Shown piece by piece: positions 60,427 to 64,000 of a DNA stretch of 64,000 bases. A program made the position numbers and the translations under genes. The notes under the pieces were generated by a model that worked only from the letters and a program-made list of their open reading frames with translations, was not told where the DNA came from and made no database searches. The stretch lies in the NCBI GenBank assembly GCA_040752895.1, contig JBFMHN010000005.1, positions 62,001 to 126,000 on the forward strand, given 5' to 3'. Origin of the DNA: Pseudomonadota bacterium (GTDB lineage Bacteria > Pseudomonadota > Alphaproteobacteria > GCA-2746255). The stretch's first letter is position 1, and the number at the start of each line of letters is the position of its first letter.

Positions 60427-60981
60427 TCACTTCGTAAAGTTGATGGGGCCGGCCATACCGGACTCGTAGTGACCCGGGATGTTGCAGGCGAACTCCAGTT
60501 CAGTCGGCTGCGTAAATTTCCAGACCAGTTCGGCCGTCTTGCCGGGCTCAACCAATACGCTATTGGGGTCGTCATGCTTCATATCGCCCATGTTCATGCC
60601 GCCCATCTTTGAATGGTCCATCTTCGACATGTCATGGTTCATGCCCGTCGGCGTCAGCATGCCGTGTTCCATCATCATCGCCATTTCTTCTTGGTGCTTG
60701 GCGTGCATGGCGGCGGTACCGATGTTGAACTCGTGAAGCAGCTCGCCCTTGTTCACGAGCACGAAGCGGACGATCTCGCCCGGCTTCACGGTCAGACTTT
60801 CGGGTTCGTACAGATTGTCGCGCATAGTGATCGTCACGGTGCGCGTCGCCTGCTCGGCCTTGGCGGCCTCGCCGAATGCCAGGCTATGACCGGGAGATGC
60901 GAAAGCGGCGCTCGTGGCGGCGATCGTCGTGAGGCCGGCGAGCAAAGAGATGCGGAGAAGGTTCGGGAGCGTCTTCGACAT
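60427..60981 (-). CDS. Plastocyanin/CopI-like cupredoxin
   Basis: A 184-residue secreted cupredoxin: signal residues 1-28 (ISLLAGLTTIAATSAAFA), a beta sandwich with GELLHEFNIGT and the Cu ligands in FACNIPGHYESGM, and an inserted Met/His-rich loop (MDHSKMGGMNMGDMKHDD). It is the first gene of the minus-strand copper operon. The region upstream (60982-61217) has no gene and must hold the promoter. Confidence 0.92.
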   Translation of the reverse strand: MSKTLPNLLRISLLAGLTTIAATSAAFASPGHSLAFGEAAKAEQATRTVTITMRDNLYEPESLTVKPGEIVRFVLVNKGELLHEFNIGTAAMHAKHQEEMAMMMEHGMLTPTGMNHDMSKMDHSKMGGMNMGDMKHDDPNSVLVEPGKTAELVWKFTQPTELEFACNIPGHYESGMAGPINFTK

Positions 60982-61217
60982 TTTGCGAATCCTGTTTGTC
61001 ACATTGATGAGAGTGTCGAGGCTGTTTGAGGACACAGACCTCCAGCGGCCGGGAGCAAAACCTCCGGCGGGCGTGACAAGCGAATTGGAAGGGAGACGGG
61101 ACGTGCGATAGTGCACTTCCGGACCTGCCGCGCCCGAACGAGCGCAGATCTTAAGTCAGCAGGAACGCGAAGTTCTCGATGTCCGAATCCCGCCCGAGCA
61201 GGGCAGCCGCGCGGAGA

Positions 61218-61598
61218 TCAGACGCGAGCGCGGGGAGGACGGAAAAGGCCGTCCGGGGCATTCGAGCCGGCGAACCGGTCTACATGAACACCCAGCCGTA
61301 TCCCGGAAAAGGTGATGACGGCGACTTCCGCAATGGCGGCGACGATAACAGTCGGAGAGCAAGCGACGACGCAGCAGTTTCCAAGGGTCCCGTGCGTCGC
61401 GGGCTGCCCTTGGTCCTGCTGTGCTGCGGTTTCGCCGCAATCCTCCACTTGCGAGACGCGCGCATGACAGTCGTCCGCATGGGGCGATGTGGTCTCGACC
61501 GGATGGTCATGGGGACCTGATGCGGGCATGGAGTGGCCAATGCCGACGCTCGCCATGAGAAATGCCACAGCGACGAGTGCGCCTAATAGGCGCCTCAT
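61218..61598 (-). CDS. Small secreted Cys/His protein (unknown)
   Basis: A 126-residue protein with a signal peptide (LLGALVAVAFLMASVGIGHS), a His/Asp loop (GPHDHPVETTSPHADDCHAR) and Cys motifs (EDCGETA, NCCVVACSP), ending with a hydrophobic segment. Start 61598 is an ATG; an in-frame ATG 33 bases upstream is also possible. It looks like a periplasmic metal-binding or membrane-anchored protein of the copper cluster. No family recognised. Confidence 0.65.
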   Translation of the reverse strand: MRRLLGALVAVAFLMASVGIGHSMPASGPHDHPVETTSPHADDCHARVSQVEDCGETAAQQDQGQPATHGTLGNCCVVACSPTVIVAAIAEVAVITFSGIRLGVHVDRFAGSNAPDGLFRPPRARV

Positions 61599-61675
61599 AC
61601 CATCACTCAGCGTGAAGAAGGTACTTCCCATGGAGCTTGGCTAGCATGATGCTTCTGGCAGGTCAACGGTTCTAC

Positions 61676-61685
61676 CTCATCAAAT
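61676..61685. repeat. IS target-site duplication, left copy
   Basis: CTCATCAAAT, identical to 62872-62881, flanks the IS exactly. Confidence 0.9.
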
Positions 61686-61740
61686 CTTAGCATCCCTCAG
61701 TTTTTTCTTGCCCTGAAGAATCCGGGTGTGATTCAAGGAG

Positions 61741-61760
61741 TCCGCCTTTTTTCAGGCGGA
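61741..61760 (+). promoter_or_regulatory. Hairpin covering the transposase ribosome site
   Basis: TCCGCCT (61741-61747) pairs perfectly with AGGCGGA (61754-61760) across TTTTTC. The 3' arm contains part of the GGAGG site (61758-61762) before the ATG at 61770. Read-through transcripts from outside would fold it and reduce transposase translation, as known for IS10 and IS50. Confidence 0.6.
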
Positions 61761-61769
61761 GGAACCGTG

Positions 61770-62860
61770 ATGGGCGGGATCGAACACGTTGCTCGTGGGA
61801 TCATAGCGGACCTTGAGGCGAAGCTGCCGGGCCAGCGCAGGACGCAGCGCGGCAAGCTGGGTCTTCTGGTGGCGACGATGCTGGAGGTGCGCAGCGCCAA
61901 TTGCATGGACCTTGCGGCCTCACTGCCACGGCCGTGCAAGCTGGTCATCAAGCGCTATCAGTGGATCGAGCGTTTTCTGTCCAATGATCTGGTGGATGTG
62001 GACGCGGTGATGGCGCCTTATGGTCGCGAGGTGCTGAAGCATCTGGCGGACGCCGGACAGACCGTTGTGCTGATGATCGACCAGAGCAAGGCGACCGATC
62101 TGCACCAGATGGTGATGGTCTCGGTGCGCCTCGGCAACCGGGCGCTGCCCTTGGCCTGGCGAGTGAAGGAGACGCAGGGCGCCATCGGCATTGCCGAACA
62201 GCGCAAGGCGCTGGAAGCGGTGCGGGCCATGCTGCCCGAGGGAGTGAGGGTGGTGCTGATGGGCGACCGTTTCTATGGCAGCCCCGATCTCATCGCCTGG
62301 TGCCGGAAGCAGGGGTGGCACTGGCGGCTGAGGCTCAAGCAGGAGCTGCTGGTGTTCGAGCAGGACGGCGAGACGACGCTTGGCGAGTGCTTCGCCCGTG
62401 GCGAGCGCATGCTCAGCGACATCGAACTCACCCACAAGCGCGTGCGGACCCATGTCGCCATGGTTCACGAGGAGGGCCACCCCGAACCCTGGATCATCGC
62501 CCTCTCCGAAGCCCCGACAATACACCGTGCCTTCGATTATGGGCTGCGCTGGGGCATCGAGGCCATGTTCTCCGACTTCAAGACACGGGGCTTCGGGCTG
62601 GAGGACAGCCAGATCCAGTACCCGGACCGCCTTGCACGGCTGATCCTGGTCATGGCGCTGGCCCTCTACTGGGCCGTCTCCACCGGCATGTGGGATGCCG
62701 AGCACAATCCCACCCCCGCCGAAAAAAAGACCCGCGGGACCGTCCGCGCAAGGCGGGGCGCAGCCTGATCTCCCTGTTCAAACGCGGCATACGACGGCTT
62801 CAGGCCATCTTCCAGTCCTTTGCCCCGTTACCTCGCCTCTGGGGGGCGTGGAGAAACTGA
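61770..62860 (+). CDS. IS4-family transposase, possibly with -1 frameshift at the 3' end
   Basis: DDE transposase; the frame from 61770 (MGGIEHVARGI) reads to a stop at 62768 (332 residues). Core motifs are VLMIDQSKATD (first Asp), LMGDRFYGSPDL (second Asp) and YGLRWGIEAMFSDFKTRG with the Y-(2)-R-(3)-E-(6)-K signature. Near the end A-AAA-AAG (62723-62729) would allow a -1 shift into the frame DPRDRPRKAGRSLISLFKRG...LWGAWRN ending at 62860, which resembles the C-terminus of related transposases. The choice between a programmed shift and a one-base mutation in the A run is open. Confidence 0.9.
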
Positions 62861-62871
62861 GGGATGGTAAG

Positions 62872-62881
62872 CTCATCAAAT
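62872..62881. repeat. IS target-site duplication, right copy
   Basis: CTCATCAAAT, identical to 61676-61685. Confidence 0.9.
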
Positions 62882-62899
62882 GGATGCCGTGCCGCTGCG

Positions 62900-63370
<471 letters not shown>

Positions 63371-63432
63371 GGTCCTCAAGAAGGCGTGACACCTTGGAAC
63401 TCGACAAGAATTCTGCGGCGGTCTATGAATAC

Positions 63433-63777
63433 ATGATGGTCAAGCTCGTACGGATATTCGTGTTCGCCTTGCTCACCGCATTCGCGGTGGGTTCGGTCGC
63501 GCACGCGGCGAGCACAACCACCATGTCGATCAAGATGGCGCTCGCCGATGGCGGCGCCATGGATATGGCCGACTGTCAGGGCTGCGGCTCCGAGAGTGAC
63601 GGGGACGAGGGCGGGCTTGACTGTGACATGGTCTGCGTCGCTCCGGTTCTGGCCAATCTCAGTCCGGAGGGCGGTGTCCCAGCGGTGACAGGTTTAACAC
63701 CGTCGGTCCGAGCCTTTTACAACCTTGTCGGACGGACAGGTCCGCCCGAACCCTACCCTCCCCGAACGCTCATCTGA
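63433..63777 (+). CDS. Small secreted Cys-rich protein (unknown)
   Basis: A 114-residue protein with a signal peptide (KLVRIFVFALLTAFAVGSVA) and a Cys cluster (MADCQGCGSESDG, GLDCDMVCVAP), resembling the gene at 61218 in design. Start 63433 (or 63436) is the first ATG; a TTG at 63394 is in frame but less likely. It precedes a probable second copper oxidase gene, so a metal-binding periplasmic role is plausible. Not recognised. Confidence 0.65.
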   Translation: MMVKLVRIFVFALLTAFAVGSVAHAASTTTMSIKMALADGGAMDMADCQGCGSESDGDEGGLDCDMVCVAPVLANLSPEGGVPAVTGLTPSVRAFYNLVGRTGPPEPYPPRTLI

Positions 63778-63865
63778 TCGGACGCCGGTCGGGGTGCGCT
63801 CCGACCGCTGCGCCCTGCTGCGCTTCCCGGGCAATCGCGCGGGCAGTCGCTGCTCAATGCCTGTG

Positions 63866-63878
63866 CAGACAGTGTCTG
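63866..63878. promoter_or_regulatory. Perfect dyad before the right-edge gene
   Basis: CAGACA-G-TGTCTG, a 13-base perfect palindrome 40 bases before the ATG at 63918; candidate operator for a metal-responsive regulator. Confidence 0.4.
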
Positions 63879-63917
63879 TACATCTGAAGCACAGCGGAAA
63901 TCAGATGAGAGCGAACC

Positions 63918-64000
63918 ATGTCACCGATGACCTTGGCGCTATCGCGCCGAACTTTACTGAAGGCGTGCGCCGCCGGCGCTGCAAGCCTGAGCATGCCTGG
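63918..64000 (+). CDS. Start of a Tat-exported protein, possibly a second CopA
   Basis: Only 27 codons are visible: MSPMTLALSRRTLLKACAAG, then Ala/Ser-rich sequence. The SRRTLLKA twin-arginine motif is typical of multicopper oxidases of the CopA group and of other Tat substrates. The copper context favours CopA; the fragment cannot prove it. Confidence 0.55.
   Translation, partial: MSPMTLALSRRTLLKACAAGAASLSMP

Larger units (their letters stand above)
61686..62871 (+). mobile_element. Complete IS4-type insertion sequence, 1186 bp
   Basis: The left end CTTAGCATCCCTCAGTTT and the right end (reverse strand) CTTACCATCCCTCAGTTT are inverted repeats of 18 bp with one mismatch. Ten-base target duplications CTCATCAAAT lie on both sides. 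It carries one transposase gene. Insertion is recent, since the duplications are perfect, and separated the gene at 61218 from the merA remnant at 62900. Confidence 0.92.

Noticed and set aside
57894-60437. An 847-codon plus-strand open frame opposite copA and copB
   Set aside because: It is the mirror of well-supported multicopper oxidase and CopB genes in high-GC DNA and shows no domain of its own.
63781-63830. Hairpin GGTCGG...CCGACC as a terminator after the Cys protein gene
   Set aside because: No T tract follows and GC-rich hairpins of this size are common by chance here.

Overview
The window is GC-rich DNA that looks like an alphaproteobacterial accessory region, probably Hyphomicrobiales or Rhodobacterales. 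The evidence is the mer gene order, a DUF2924 plus serine-recombinase cassette, and a phage tail tip like that of the Rhodobacter gene transfer agent; no rRNA or housekeeping marker fixes the taxon. No tRNA, rRNA or CRISPR array was seen.

Left arm, 1-12.9 kb: a defence and integration island. Six minus-strand genes form one tightly coupled operon: a Phd-type antitoxin-like gene, hsdM, hsdS, a Septu-like pair (ptuA ATPase and ptuB HNH nuclease), then hsdR, which runs off the left edge. Next is a four-gene minus-strand cassette with DUF2924 and a serine recombinase. A plus-strand pair of unrecognised genes follows (10756-12943); the second protein has a Cys-rich site and an OmpR-like winged helix, and an inverted repeat lies upstream.

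12.9-15.9 kb: a compact mercury operon, merR divergent from merTPFA, with a clear MerR-type promoter (19-bp spacer and central dyad).

16.0-52.6 kb: a nearly complete siphophage-like prophage with no integrase or repressor in sight. Early genes comprise a sigma-like factor, Sak4-like ATPase, putative SSB, HNH, Cas4/RecB-like nuclease, RecD-like helicase, primase-helicase, RuvC-like resolvase and a ParB-methyltransferase fusion. The head is lambda-like: TerS/TerL, gpW, portal, S49 protease with a nested scaffold, gpD, gpE. The tail includes a tail-assembly gene with a well-formed programmed -1 frameshift signal, a tape measure, and a DUF2460-DUF2163-NlpC/P60-hub set. An M15 endolysin and nested spanins close the module. 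A higBA toxin-antitoxin cassette sits backwards inside the head operon. The 3' end of the primase gene carries twelve copies of GGGGAAC(G/A)T on both strands and in several reading frames, the best candidate for a phage replication origin.

52.6-64 kb: a copper-resistance cluster, mostly minus strand (cupredoxin, copA, copB, pseudoazurin, a frameshifted secreted protein, APC permease, copper P-type ATPase, DUF411). It is followed by a complete IS4-type element with 10-bp target duplications, a broken merA fragment, a small secreted Cys protein, and the start of a twin-arginine-exported protein at the right edge. Overall the region stacks anti-phage defence, metal resistance and a prophage; two mer loci and an IS show repeated acquisition and decay.
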